Part shown: positions 1-7,274 of the stretch, one piece after another
How the letters are laid out: each line of letters starts with the position of its first letter
Numbering within the stretch: position 1 is the stretch's first letter
Source: an uncultured Geobacter sp.
GTDB lineage: Bacteria; Desulfobacterota; Desulfuromonadia; Geobacterales; Geobacteraceae
Assembly (NCBI GenBank): GCA_937886325.1
Contig: CALABV010000154.1
Coordinates: 1 to 8,241, forward strand
Direction of reading: 5' to 3'
DNA length: 8,241 nucleotides
Position numbers and translations under genes: made by a program
Notes under the pieces: model-generated
What the model was told of the DNA's origin: nothing
The model's database searches: none
The model's input: the letters and a program-made list of their open reading frames with translations, nothing else

Positions 1-163
1 CGCATGTGCCACGTCCGCTCCGTCAAAACCTGCTTCGTTAGTATGGTGTGCATGGTGTGGATCCGTGTCAGTAAAGTGTATGCATTCTCCGAAGCAAGTA
101 TGTACCCTCAGTGCACATCCTCCTCCGGCATGTGTACAGCGCCCGCTCGAGTGTCCGACGGAA

Positions 164-181
164 GGGCGCCGCAAGACGCCC
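164..181. other. small GC-rich hairpin with GCAA tetraloop
   Basis: GGGCGCC (164-170) and GACGCCC (175-181) pair with one C-A mismatch around a GCAA (GNRA-type) loop. A run of eight T follows only after 14 nt (196-203). If it is a terminator for a rightward gene off the left edge, it is a non-canonical one. Confidence 0.3.
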
Positions 182-222
182 CGTATATATACAGATTTTT
201 TTTAAAGGTAAAACTTTTTTTC

Positions 223-250
223 TTGACGCGCATTTTACGGCAATTATGAG
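223..250 (+). promoter_or_regulatory. possible sigma-70-type promoter, rightward
   Basis: TTGACG (223-228, 5 of 6 to the -35 consensus) and TATGAG (245-250, 4 of 6 to the -10) are separated by 16 bp. A T/A-rich UP-like tract precedes them. Transcription would run into the hairpin at 259-290 and then antisense to the 3' end of the kinase. No gene downstream needs this promoter, so it may be a chance match in AT-rich DNA or the source of an antisense RNA. Confidence 0.25.
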
Positions 251-255
251 TACAC

Positions 256-290
256 AAAAATGCCTACCCTAAGTAAACAGAGTAGGCATT
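256..290 (-). terminator. intrinsic terminator of the hybrid kinase gene
   Basis: ATGCCTACCCT (260-270) and AGAGTAGGCAT (279-289) form an 11-position stem with one mismatch and an 8-nt loop; an outer A-T pair (259/290) extends it. On the minus strand the stem is followed directly by a run of five or more T. It lies 60 bp beyond the kinase stop codon and in the right orientation to end that transcript. Confidence 0.8.
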
Positions 291-350
291 GATGAAAAAG
301 CAGGAAAATATCACCGTCGATACGGCAGTTATGCGGGGGATTCGAGGGGA

Positions 351-2918
351 TTATTCCCGCCGGTCAAGGACCTCCCGCACCTTTCTCAGGAACGACAGCG
401 GGATAATGGGCTTTTCCACGAAGGCGAACCCCTCGTCGACAAATCCTTTTCTATTGATGACATCCGCGCTGTACCCGCTCATGAAAATGGTCCGTACCCC
501 CGGACGAATGCGTCGAATCTCATCGAAAGCCTCTCGGGCGTTTTTCTTCGGCATGACCACGTCGAGAATGATGAGATGAATGCGATCCTCATGTGCCGAA
601 AAGACATCCACGGCGGCTTGACCGTCCGCCGCCTCGATAACGGAATAGCCGCACTCTTCGAGAAGCGACTTGTGCAGCTGCCTCACTTCGTCGTCATCTT
701 CCGCCACAAGGACGGTTTCCGTTCCGCGGGGCGGCAGGAAGGGTTCATGGTTGTCCGCGTTTCTCCTGTCGGGGGAGATGAGGGGAAGATAGATCCTGAA
801 CGTCGTCCCCTTCCCCTCTTCGCTCTCGACCGCGATGTACCCGCTGTGTTCTTTCACGATGCCGTAGGCGATGGAAAGCCCCAGCCCGGTTCCCTTCCCG
901 ACCTCCTTGGTTGTGAAGAACGGTTCGAACAGTCGTTCCCTGTCTTTCTCCTCGATACCGGAACCGGTGTCGGTGATGGACAGGCAGGCATACCGCAGCG
1001 GCTCGGCGCTCCCGGGCGCGGCGGGGAGATTTCGCTCTATCTCCAGAACACTGGTAGCTATCCGCAGCACCCCGCCGTCGGGCATGGCGTCCCGCGCGTT
1101 GGTGGCCAGATTCATCAGAACCTGTTCCATTTGCCCGGTATCGGCCATCACCACCAGATCACGGTCTTCGAGGAAAATCTGCTGCTCGATGTCTTCGCCG
1201 ATGATCCGTTCCAGGAATTTCCGCACGTTTCGCACAATGCCGTTCAGCTCCACCGGCTGGGGATTGATGACCTGTTTCCTGCTGAACGCCAGGAGACCCT
1301 GGGTCAGACCGGCGGCACGCTCCGCCGAGGCCAGAATCTGCTCGACATAGTTCTTGGGTTGATTATCGCCCGCCATTTTCAAGAGGATAAGATGTGCATA
1401 CCCGATTATCGCTGTAAGGATATTGTTGAAGTCGTGGGCAATCCCGCCGGCAAGCTGGCCGACCGCCTCCATCTTGTGGGACTGGCGCAGCTGATCTTCC
1501 AGGCGATCGCGCTCCTCCTCGGCCCGCTTGCGCGCCGAGATGTCGCGCACCACCTCCAGCAGGCGCTCCTTGCCGCCGATGACGGCGCGTTTCAGGCTCA
1601 CCTCAACCCAGAATTCCCGTCCGTCTTTCGACCGCGCCCTTTCCTCGAAAAGCCGGGTCTCCCCGCCAGCCGCCTTTCCCATCCGCTCTCCGGAGGACTC
1701 TTCCGACCATGCAACCTCACCCGGACCGGCAAGCCCCCTTTTCATACACAGCGCCTCGTCGCGGGTGTATCCGTACAGCTCGCACATGCGCCGATTCACG
1801 TCCAGGATCTCGCCGGTCTCGATATCATGCACGATGATGGCGTCATTGGCTGCGTCGAAGATGGCGCGATAATTGGCCTCCGATGTCCGCAGCGCCTCTT
1901 CGGCAATCTTCCGATCGTTGATGTCGGCGGAAGTCCCGGCCATGCGGAGAGGAGTTCCGTTCGCATCGCGCGTAACCACCTTGCCGCGATCGAGAAACCA
2001 CTTCCATTCACCTGACTTGCTCCTGACCCGGTATTCCACGGTATACCGGTCAGCCCGTCCCTCCAGGTGATCATGGAAACTCCCCATCACATCGGGCAGG
2101 TCATCCGGGTGAATGAGATCTTTCCAGTCGTCGACATTCATGATGACCGTATTGTCATCGTATCCCAGGATGTCGGCCCAGCGACGATTGTGCCGTACCT
2201 CCCGCGCAACAAGATCCATGTCCCACGTGACGTAATTGCTCCCCTCCAGCGCCAGTTTCAGGCGCTCCTCGCTCGCGCGGATCGATTCCTCCGCCGTCCT
2301 GCGCCTCCCCATCAGCAGCAGCGAAAGTATAATGAAGGTACCGGCAAGGACTATATGAATTGCCACGACACCGATCTTGAATTTGTTGTAGGCGGCAAGG
2401 AAGTCGCTCTGCTCCAACCCCACGAACAGGGCGCCGACCACCCTCCCTCCGGAGTCCCGGATCGGATCATAGGCAACGAAATAGGGAACTCCGAGGATAG
2501 TGCTCTCCCCTCGATAGGACTTACCTTGCCGGAAAAGCGCGTCACGGGCCGGGCCGTCGAGCCTGGTGCCGACGGCTCGGGTTCCGTCCGGCATAAGGAC
2601 ATTGGTTGAGACCCGGATGTCACCCATGAACACGGTTGCCCTGCCGCCGAAGATCTCCTTCACCGTGTCCGGCAGATCGAAATTGCCGTTGATTACGTAG
2701 TCGCCGGCAACCAGTTTTCCCTTCACGATGTCTATCGTTTTCCCCTTTGCCCTCAGCAGCTCCCAGAATGTCTTTATGTGGCTTTCCTGAAGCTGCATGG
2801 TTTGACGAACGGCCTCGCGCCGAATCTCTGCAAGGGAAAAAATCGTCGTAAGCGAGATGGCGCTCACGGCGATGACCCCGTAGAGGAAAATCTGTCTGGT
2901 TGATTTTTTGAGCGGCAT
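351..2918 (-). CDS. membrane-bound Cache/PAS hybrid sensor histidine kinase
   Basis: 855 residues from the chosen start. An N-terminal transmembrane helix (about 10-30), a periplasmic single-Cache-like sensor (about 40-180) and a second helix (about 183-204) are followed by two cytoplasmic PAS domains (about 215-338 and 344-465), a short coiled coil, HisKA, HATPase_c and a C-terminal receiver. The phospho-acceptor is His495 in GGIAHDFNN. The N box is NLATNARDA (Asn603, Asn607), the G boxes are DTGSGI and GKGTGLGLS, and the receiver has Asp786 in LDVVMP, acidic residues near 740-742 and Lys836. All catalytic positions are intact. ATGs at 2957 and 2930 are also in frame, but the ATG at 2918 has GGGAG 5 nt upstream and begins MPLKKS just before the first helix. 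A small ligand in the periplasm is the likely input; the ligand is unknown. No separate DNA-binding response regulator is next to it, so phosphotransfer to a distant partner is inferred. Confidence 0.96.
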   Translation of the reverse strand: MPLKKSTRQIFLYGVIAVSAISLTTIFSLAEIRREAVRQTMQLQESHIKTFWELLRAKGKTIDIVKGKLVAGDYVINGNFDLPDTVKEIFGGRATVFMGDIRVSTNVLMPDGTRAVGTRLDGPARDALFRQGKSYRGESTILGVPYFVAYDPIRDSGGRVVGALFVGLEQSDFLAAYNKFKIGVVAIHIVLAGTFIILSLLLMGRRRTAEESIRASEERLKLALEGSNYVTWDMDLVAREVRHNRRWADILGYDDNTVIMNVDDWKDLIHPDDLPDVMGSFHDHLEGRADRYTVEYRVRSKSGEWKWFLDRGKVVTRDANGTPLRMAGTSADINDRKIAEEALRTSEANYRAIFDAANDAIIVHDIETGEILDVNRRMCELYGYTRDEALCMKRGLAGPGEVAWSEESSGERMGKAAGGETRLFEERARSKDGREFWVEVSLKRAVIGGKERLLEVVRDISARKRAEEERDRLEDQLRQSHKMEAVGQLAGGIAHDFNNILTAIIGYAHLILLKMAGDNQPKNYVEQILASAERAAGLTQGLLAFSRKQVINPQPVELNGIVRNVRKFLERIIGEDIEQQIFLEDRDLVVMADTGQMEQVLMNLATNARDAMPDGGVLRIATSVLEIERNLPAAPGSAEPLRYACLSITDTGSGIEEKDRERLFEPFFTTKEVGKGTGLGLSIAYGIVKEHSGYIAVESEEGKGTTFRIYLPLISPDRRNADNHEPFLPPRGTETVLVAEDDDEVRQLHKSLLEECGYSVIEAADGQAAVDVFSAHEDRIHLIILDVVMPKKNAREAFDEIRRIRPGVRTIFMSGYSADVINRKGFVDEGFAFVEKPIIPLSFLRKVREVLDRRE

Positions 2919-2923
2919 TGGTA

Positions 2924-2928
2924 CTCCC
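2924..2928 (-). promoter_or_regulatory. Shine-Dalgarno that decides the kinase start
   Basis: GGGAG on the minus strand lies 5 nt before the ATG at 2918. The two upstream in-frame ATGs (2957 and 2930) have no comparable site. This favours the 855-residue form over an 868-residue one. Confidence 0.65.
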
Positions 2929-2980
2929 ATTGCTGCCACCACAAAGGGGGCTCGCATTTATTGTTATTTTTTTAATTAAT

Positions 2981-3009
2981 AATAAAGCACGCATGACCCC
3001 GTGCTTCAA
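2981..3009 (-). promoter_or_regulatory. candidate kinase promoter with inverted repeat in spacer
   Basis: On the minus strand TTGAAG (3004-3009) and TTTATT (2981-2986) are 17 bp apart, each 4 of 6 to the sigma-70 consensus. A perfect 7-bp inverted repeat, AAGCACG (2985-2991) and CGTGCTT (3000-3006), 8-nt gap, fills the spacer and overlaps both hexamers. It could be an operator, or a hairpin followed by AT-rich sequence. Transcription would start near 2974, giving a leader of about 55 nt. Confidence 0.4.
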
Positions 3010-3041
3010 GCATATGTACGGTGCACACCCCGTATCTCCGC

Positions 3042-3070
3042 TTGCAATCACCGGATGAATCCGGTAGATA
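3042..3070 (+). promoter_or_regulatory. candidate promoter of the TPR-glycosyltransferase gene
   Basis: TTGCAA (3042-3047) and TAGATA (3065-3070) are separated by 17 bp, with weak matches to sigma-70 hexamers (4 and 3 of 6). The spacer holds a perfect inverted repeat, ACCGGAT-GA-ATCCGGT (3050-3065), which looks like a compact operator for a dimeric regulator. The predicted start of transcription, near 3077, lies just before or inside the hairpin region at 3074-3118. Confidence 0.35.
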
Positions 3071-3073
3071 GTG

Positions 3074-3118
3074 TTGGTCCGGGAACCCTCTGAATGGGTG
3101 ACGGACCGGGTTTTCCCG
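3074..3118 (+). other. structured leader: two stacked hairpins before the TPR gene
   Basis: GGTCCG (3076-3081) pairs with CGGACC (3102-3107), and two G-U pairs can extend the base. Inside, ACCC (3085-3088) pairs with GGGT (3096-3099) around a 7-nt loop. A second short hairpin, CGGG-TTTT-CCCG (3107-3118), follows and competes for one base. It does not match a riboswitch class I can recall. It ends 16 nt before the Shine-Dalgarno and may modulate translation or early termination. Confidence 0.35.
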
Positions 3119-3146
3119 CGGACAGACACCTTTCGGAGCGACACCC

Positions 3147-5699
3147 ATGAAGAAGAAAAAGAAGACTCCCCCGCCCGCCGGTACCGGCGCATCCGCCGCG
3201 GATCCCGGCCACGGCCGGGCACTGAGCATCGACAAGGCCCTGGATTTCGCGGTCCAGCACCACCAGGCGGGCAATCTTGAGACGGCCGAGAGCATCTATT
3301 GCCAGATCCTCCGGTATCAACCGGACAACCCGATGGCGCTCCACCTCCTGGGCGTCATCGCCTTCCAACGGAAACGGTATGAACAGGCAGCGGAACTCAT
3401 CGGCAGAGCCCTGGCCAGGAAACCGGACTACGCCGACGCCCACTCCAACCTGGGTAACGCATTCCGGGAAATGGGACGGATTGACGAGGCGGAAAAGAGC
3501 TATCGAAAGGCAATCGCCGCCAATCCGGGTTTCGCAATGGCCCATTACAATCTGGGGGCCGTTCTTCTGAGCCGGTCGCTCCACGGGGAAGCCGTGGAGA
3601 GCTTCCGCCGCGCCATAGCCGCCAACCCGCGGCTGGCAGAGGCCCATGTCAATCTCGGCAACGCCTACAAGGAAACGGGGAAGCTGGACGAGGCGGAGAA
3701 GAGCTACCGGAAAGCCCTCGACATCCGACCCGATCTGGCCGTGGCCCAGTATAACCTGGGGAACGTTCTCCTGGAAAAGGGATGCCCCGCGGAAGCCGCT
3801 ATTCGCTACCAGCGGGCGCTGACCCTGAATCCGGGGTACCATGAAGCGCGGCTGAACCTGGGCGCAGTGCTGCGGGACCTGGGCAGGATGGAAGAGGCGG
3901 CCGCCTGTTATGAACGCGCCCTGGCGGAGAATCAGGAAAACCCGGACATCCATGTGAATCTCGGCGCAGTGCTGCGGGACCTGGGCAGGGCCTCCGAGGC
4001 CGAGGCCCGGTACCGGAAGGCGCTGTCCCTTGCTCCCGATTTCTCGCTCGCCCACTTCAACCTGGGCAATGCGCTGCGGGACCAGGGGCGGATCGAGGAA
4101 GCCGTGGCCAGCTTTGAGAGGGCCGTGGCCCTGACCCCGAACTGCCCGTCCCTGTACAGCAACCTGGGCAATGCCCTCCGCGACCTGGGCAGACTGGAAG
4201 ACGCGGTCGGCGTCTACCGCAAGGCACTGGTTCTGGAGCCGGAGAACGCCGAAGCGCGCGTGAACCTGGGCAACGCCTTCAAGGAGATGGGACGGCTGGC
4301 CGAGGCCGAGGATTCGTACCGGAAGGCGCTGCTGGTCCAGCCCGACATGGCGCAGACCCACTTCAACCTGGGAACGGTCTATCAGGACCAGTGCCGTATC
4401 ACGGAAGCGATTGCCTGCTATCGACGGGCCCTCGCCCTCAGACCGGACCACGTTATCGCCCACAGCAACCTGCTCATGAATATCCAGTACGATCCGGACT
4501 CTACCCCGGAAACCCTGTTGGAGGAATCGCTGGACTGGGAGCGGAAACATCTGGCCGGAATCCGTGCCGCGGACGCCCATCCCAACGACCCGGTCCCGGA
4601 ACGGCGCATCAGGATCGGCTACGTATCGGGTGATTTCCGGCGGCACCCGGTCGGATATTTTCTCGACGGCGTGCTCTCCTGTCACGATCCGGAACGCGTC
4701 GAGGTCTTCTGCTATGCAAACCAGAGTTTCGGCGATGACCTGACCGATCGCCTGCGGAAAAACGCCCATCACTGGCGGGACACTTTCGGGAGCCCCGACG
4801 ACCGGGTGGAGGAACTGATCCGGGAGGACAGCGTGGATATCCTTGTGGACTTGTCTGGCCACACGGCGCGCAACCTTCTTCCCGTTTTCGGCCGGAAACC
4901 GGCGCCGGTGCAGGCGACCTGGGCCGGATACGTGGGCACAACCGGTCTCTCCGCCATGGACTACCTGATCTCCGACGACAGGGAGACCCCGCACGGGACG
5001 GACGGCTGGTATCGCGAGAAGGTTATACGCCTTCCCGACTGCTATGTGTGCTACACCCCGCCGGACTACGCGCCGCCGGTCACGCCCCTTCCCGCCCGAA
5101 AAAACGGTTTCGTAACCTTCGGCTGTTTCAACAACCTGGCGAAGCTGAACTCCCGCGTGGTGGAGCTCTGGACGAGACTCCTGCAGGAGATCCCCGATGC
5201 ACGCTTGCTGCTGGTAACGAAAGCCCTCGGCGATGCTCCGACCAGGGAACGTTTCCGGGAGCCTTTCGCCCGGTCGGGCGTGGAGGACCGGGTCATGCTC
5301 CACGGGATGGTCCCCCACCCGGAACTCCTGGCGCGGTACGGTGAAGTCGATATCGCCCTTGATCCGTTCCCCTATTCCGGGGGACTCACCACCCTGGAAA
5401 GCCTGTGGATGGGGGTACCGGTCATCACCCTCGGCGGGGATCGCTTCGCCGCCCGCCACTCCCTCAGCCACCTGACGGCCGTGGGGCTGGGCGAGCTCAT
5501 CGCAACCGACCGGGACTCCTACATCGAGATCGCTGTTTCACTTGCCGGGGATATTCCCGGAATGGAATCGCTCCGCCTTGGCCTGCGGGAAAGGATGGCC
5601 TCGTCACCCCTGTGCGATTGCCCGCGATTCACCCGCAGCCTGGAGGAGGCGTACCGCACCATGTGGCGGACATGGTGCGGGAAAAGACAGTCTATGTGA
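3147..5699 (+). CDS. TPR-repeat SPINDLY/OGT-like glycosyltransferase (GT41)
   Basis: 850 residues; GGAG 8 nt before the ATG supports the start. After a Lys/Pro-rich N terminus come twelve TPR units: one at about 29-62, then eleven consecutive units of exactly 34 residues from 63 to 436, and a partial thirteenth. The catalytic region (about 487-845) resembles O-linked N-acetylglucosamine transferase. His500 in GDFRRHPVG and His572 in DLSGHTARN align with the two conserved OGT histidines. Lys666 in FNNLAKLN and Asp739 in ALDPFPYSGGLTT align with the UDP-binding lysine and aspartate. No signal peptide or membrane segment is seen, so it is probably cytoplasmic. The family transfers a sugar from a nucleotide sugar to Ser/Thr of proteins; plant SPINDLY uses GDP-fucose and animal OGT uses UDP-GlcNAc. 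Donor and target here are unknown. The TPR superhelix should bind the acceptor protein. The gene is divergent from the kinase and its last 8 bp overlap the convergent hemerythrin gene. Confidence 0.95.
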   Translation: MKKKKKTPPPAGTGASAADPGHGRALSIDKALDFAVQHHQAGNLETAESIYCQILRYQPDNPMALHLLGVIAFQRKRYEQAAELIGRALARKPDYADAHSNLGNAFREMGRIDEAEKSYRKAIAANPGFAMAHYNLGAVLLSRSLHGEAVESFRRAIAANPRLAEAHVNLGNAYKETGKLDEAEKSYRKALDIRPDLAVAQYNLGNVLLEKGCPAEAAIRYQRALTLNPGYHEARLNLGAVLRDLGRMEEAAACYERALAENQENPDIHVNLGAVLRDLGRASEAEARYRKALSLAPDFSLAHFNLGNALRDQGRIEEAVASFERAVALTPNCPSLYSNLGNALRDLGRLEDAVGVYRKALVLEPENAEARVNLGNAFKEMGRLAEAEDSYRKALLVQPDMAQTHFNLGTVYQDQCRITEAIACYRRALALRPDHVIAHSNLLMNIQYDPDSTPETLLEESLDWERKHLAGIRAADAHPNDPVPERRIRIGYVSGDFRRHPVGYFLDGVLSCHDPERVEVFCYANQSFGDDLTDRLRKNAHHWRDTFGSPDDRVEELIREDSVDILVDLSGHTARNLLPVFGRKPAPVQATWAGYVGTTGLSAMDYLISDDRETPHGTDGWYREKVIRLPDCYVCYTPPDYAPPVTPLPARKNGFVTFGCFNNLAKLNSRVVELWTRLLQEIPDARLLLVTKALGDAPTRERFREPFARSGVEDRVMLHGMVPHPELLARYGEVDIALDPFPYSGGLTTLESLWMGVPVITLGGDRFAARHSLSHLTAVGLGELIATDRDSYIEIAVSLAGDIPGMESLRLGLRERMASSPLCDCPRFTRSLEEAYRTMWRTWCGKRQSM
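3861..3989 (+). repeat. 27-bp exact direct repeat one TPR unit apart
   Basis: The same 27 bp occur at 3861-3887 and 3963-3989, exactly 102 bp (one 34-codon TPR) apart, encoding GAVLRDLGR in units seven and eight of the TPR domain. Identity at synonymous positions points to recent unit duplication or gene conversion rather than only protein-level constraint. Confidence 0.75.
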
Positions 5700-6099
5700 T
5701 TCCCTTGCCGTTCAGAAACGGCCCGTACTCCTTGTCAACACCCTGGATATGGTTGGTGAGCCAGTCCCTGAGAAAGGTCATCACGGTTTGGCTCAGGATC
5801 GCGCTCCCTTCCGCGAATCCCTTCTGGAAATCCATCACCGTCATGGTGAGCTGGTTGTGCTCCTTTTTGTGGTTCTCGTAGCCTGGATACCCCTGGGCCT
5901 TCATGAGCCTGTCCTCGGCCGCGAAGTGTCTCCGGGTATACTCGATCAGCCCGTTCAGGACATCGCCGATGACCTGTTTCCCCTGCCCCGCCTTCATGGC
6001 GTCATGCAGCTGGTTGATGAGATTCATGAGCTGCTTGTGCTCCTCGTCGAACTGCCGGACCTGCACGCTGAATTTGTCGCTCCACGTAAGTAGCGCCAT
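5692..6099 (-). CDS. bacteriohemerythrin
   Basis: 135 residues, the usual length for single-domain bacterial hemerythrins. The four-helix di-iron site is complete: His21 (FDEEHKQL), His58 and Glu62 (RRHFAAED), His77 and His81 (ENHKKEHN), His117 and Asp122 (NHIQGVDKEYG). These seven ligands bind two irons and reversibly bind O2, so a role in oxygen binding, delivery or sensing in the cytoplasm is expected. No methyl-accepting or other output domain is attached. The start is the ATG at 6099, preceded by a strong AAGGGGGA Shine-Dalgarno; the frame stays open upstream but that extension shows no family similarity. The stop codon lies inside the 3' end of the convergent TPR gene. In strict or micro-aerobic anaerobes such proteins commonly protect oxygen-sensitive enzymes; that role is inferred here. 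Confidence 0.95.
   Translation of the reverse strand: MALLTWSDKFSVQVRQFDEEHKQLMNLINQLHDAMKAGQGKQVIGDVLNGLIEYTRRHFAAEDRLMKAQGYPGYENHKKEHNQLTMTVMDFQKGFAEGSAILSQTVMTFLRDWLTNHIQGVDKEYGPFLNGKGIT
5707..5722. other. 6-bp hairpin at the convergent gene end
   Basis: GCCGTT (5707-5712) and AACGGC (5717-5722) form a perfect stem with a 4-nt loop, 8 nt beyond the TPR gene stop and inside the hemerythrin 3' coding end. Neither strand shows a T run after it, so it is not a standard intrinsic terminator, but it is the only compact hairpin at this junction. Confidence 0.3.
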
Positions 6100-6304
6100 C
6101 GTTCCCCCTTGTGATTGCGATTCCCGCTCTACAAAAGGTATCGGCAGGATCCTCCATAACTTGAGACAAGAATGGGGAGATATCGGCATAGGGACCGCGC
6201 GGGAGCGGAAGGGGAGGCCCATCGGCCGGCGCCGGCCCGGGCTCGTCGGATGGTAGAATCAGCCTGGATTCGGCAGGTGGAGTCATCCTTCTCCATATGT
6301 AGGA
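6100..6304. other. 205-bp gap upstream of the hemerythrin gene
   Basis: It lies between two leftward genes. It contains the hemerythrin Shine-Dalgarno and a perfect 14-bp palindrome, but no clear terminator for the radical SAM gene and no convincing -35/-10 pair for the hemerythrin gene. A 55-codon frame starting near 6293 on the minus strand lacks a good ribosome-binding site and is not called. Confidence 0.5.
6224..6237. repeat. perfect 14-bp GC palindrome
   Basis: GGCCGGCGCCGGCC reads the same on both strands and contains a NarI/KasI-type GGCGCC core. It sits about 125 bp upstream of the hemerythrin start. It could be a regulator site, but in GC-rich DNA such a palindrome can also arise by chance. 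Confidence 0.4.
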
Positions 6305-7264
6305 TCAGTTGGCTCCGCTGGCCAGACGACCTCCGGCACGGCGGCATCCCTGCCAGGTCCCGCGCCTCTTCAGTTCATGGACGATGGAGTACCACATGGC
6401 ATTGTTCTTCAGGTCCCAGGAAGGGGCAACGCGGATGGCGAGAGGCGCTGAGCCGTAGAGCCGCTGGATGGTGACACGGGGCGGGATCATCTCCAGAAAG
6501 TCGCACACTGCGGCCACATAGTCACGGTGGCCCAGGGGGGCAAACTCGCCGCGGTCATACATATCGGCAAGCACGGTTCCCCGCACGGCATGGAGCTGGT
6601 GGATCTTCAGGGAGTCAACGGGTAGGGAGGAGATTATTTCCGCGGTCTTCAGAAAATCGTCACGGGTCTGGCCGGGAAATCCGTAGATGAGGTGGGTGCA
6701 GATCTCGAACCCGCGGCCGGCGGCACGGTCGATCGCTTCCCGATATTCGGCAACCCGGTGGCCCCGGTTTATGCGCTCCAGTATCCGGTCGTCCATGAAC
6801 TGGAGGCCCAGTTCCAGACAGACATATCGGTCCCGGGCGATCTCCTCCAGCAGTGACAGCGACCCTTCGCTCAGGCAGTCCGGACGCGTTCCCACGGAAA
6901 TACCGACCACGTCCGGGTGGTCGAGTGCGCGAAAGTAGAGGTCACGGAGCCTGCCGACGGGACCATACGTGTTGGAGTATTTCTGGAAATAGATGATGAA
7001 TTTCTCGCTGCCGAGCCGCACGCGGTGGTATGCCATCCCCTCCGCCATCTGCTCCTCGATGGGGATGGTATCGAGAGTGGCGCCGGGCGAGAAGGAGCGA
7101 TTGTCGCAGTAGATGCAGCCTCCGGTCCCCTTGGTCCCGTCACGGTTCGGGCAGGTGAACCCGCCGTCCACGTTGACCTTGCTTACCTGGCAGCCGAAGC
7201 GGCGGCGCAGGAAGGAACCGTAGGAGTTGAAACGGAGATCGGGATGAATGAGGTGTGTGTACAT
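6305..7264 (-). CDS. TIGR01212-family radical SAM protein (YhcC-like)
   Basis: 319 residues from the chosen ATG. The N-terminal SYGSFLRRRFG and GGFTCPNRDGTKG stretches are hallmarks of the YhcC/TIGR01212 family. The [4Fe-4S]/SAM cysteines are Cys38, Cys50 and Cys53 in the family's wide spacing CX11CX2C rather than the classic CX3CX2C. Further family-like segments are YFQKYSNTYGP (92-102), GTRPDC (125-130), ELGLQ (151-155) and HLIYGFPGQTRDD (191-203). The family is related to the Elp3 radical SAM domain; the substrate of YhcC proteins is not established. Start choice: the ATG at 7264 is where family similarity begins, but no Shine-Dalgarno precedes it. A GTG at 7300 has GAGGGA 7 nt upstream and would add 12 residues translated from the inverted heptamer repeats (PCALCLL and so on). 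It is thus possible that translation really starts at 7300. The gene lies 103 bp downstream of thiE on the same strand. Confidence 0.92.
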   Translation of the reverse strand: MYTHLIHPDLRFNSYGSFLRRRFGCQVSKVNVDGGFTCPNRDGTKGTGGCIYCDNRSFSPGATLDTIPIEEQMAEGMAYHRVRLGSEKFIIYFQKYSNTYGPVGRLRDLYFRALDHPDVVGISVGTRPDCLSEGSLSLLEEIARDRYVCLELGLQFMDDRILERINRGHRVAEYREAIDRAAGRGFEICTHLIYGFPGQTRDDFLKTAEIISSLPVDSLKIHQLHAVRGTVLADMYDRGEFAPLGHRDYVAAVCDFLEMIPPRVTIQRLYGSAPLAIRVAPSWDLKNNAMWYSIVHELKRRGTWQGCRRAGGRLASGAN

Positions 7265-7274
7265 GATAAAGTCG

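Larger units (their letters stand above)
1..255. other. intergenic region, no convincing gene
   Basis: No reading frame here has a ribosome-binding site or a recognisable protein. The sequence includes a 9-bp-spaced direct repeat ATGGTGTG (43-50 and 52-59), a small GC hairpin with a GCAA loop (164-181), an alternating GTATATATAC stretch (183-192), a run of eight T (196-203) and a promoter-like sequence (223-250). Together with the adjacent terminator and the tail to 350, it separates the kinase gene from whatever lies to the left. No tRNA, known riboswitch or mobile element was recognised. Confidence 0.6.

Noticed and set aside
91..117. Similarity between 96-117 and 3007-3027 (TGTAC close to GTGCACA)
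   Set aside because: The shared words are short and differently spaced; this is within chance for two intergenic regions.
4..249. An 81-codon plus-strand frame at the left edge
   Set aside because: No ribosome-binding site, odd composition, and it runs through the T-rich promoter-like region.
576..2015. A 479-codon plus-strand frame opposite the kinase
   Set aside because: It is a shadow of the GC-rich kinase coding sequence, with no family similarity and no start signals.
3048..5471. An 807-codon open frame antisense to the TPR gene
   Set aside because: It mirrors the biased third positions and 102-bp periodicity of the TPR gene, has no ribosome-binding site and resembles no protein family; the plus-strand frame has clear TPR and GT41 motifs.
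6129..6293. Small minus-strand frame in the gap before the hemerythrin gene
   Set aside because: The ATG lacks a proper Shine-Dalgarno and the product is Arg/Ser/Pro-rich as expected of non-coding GC-rich DNA.
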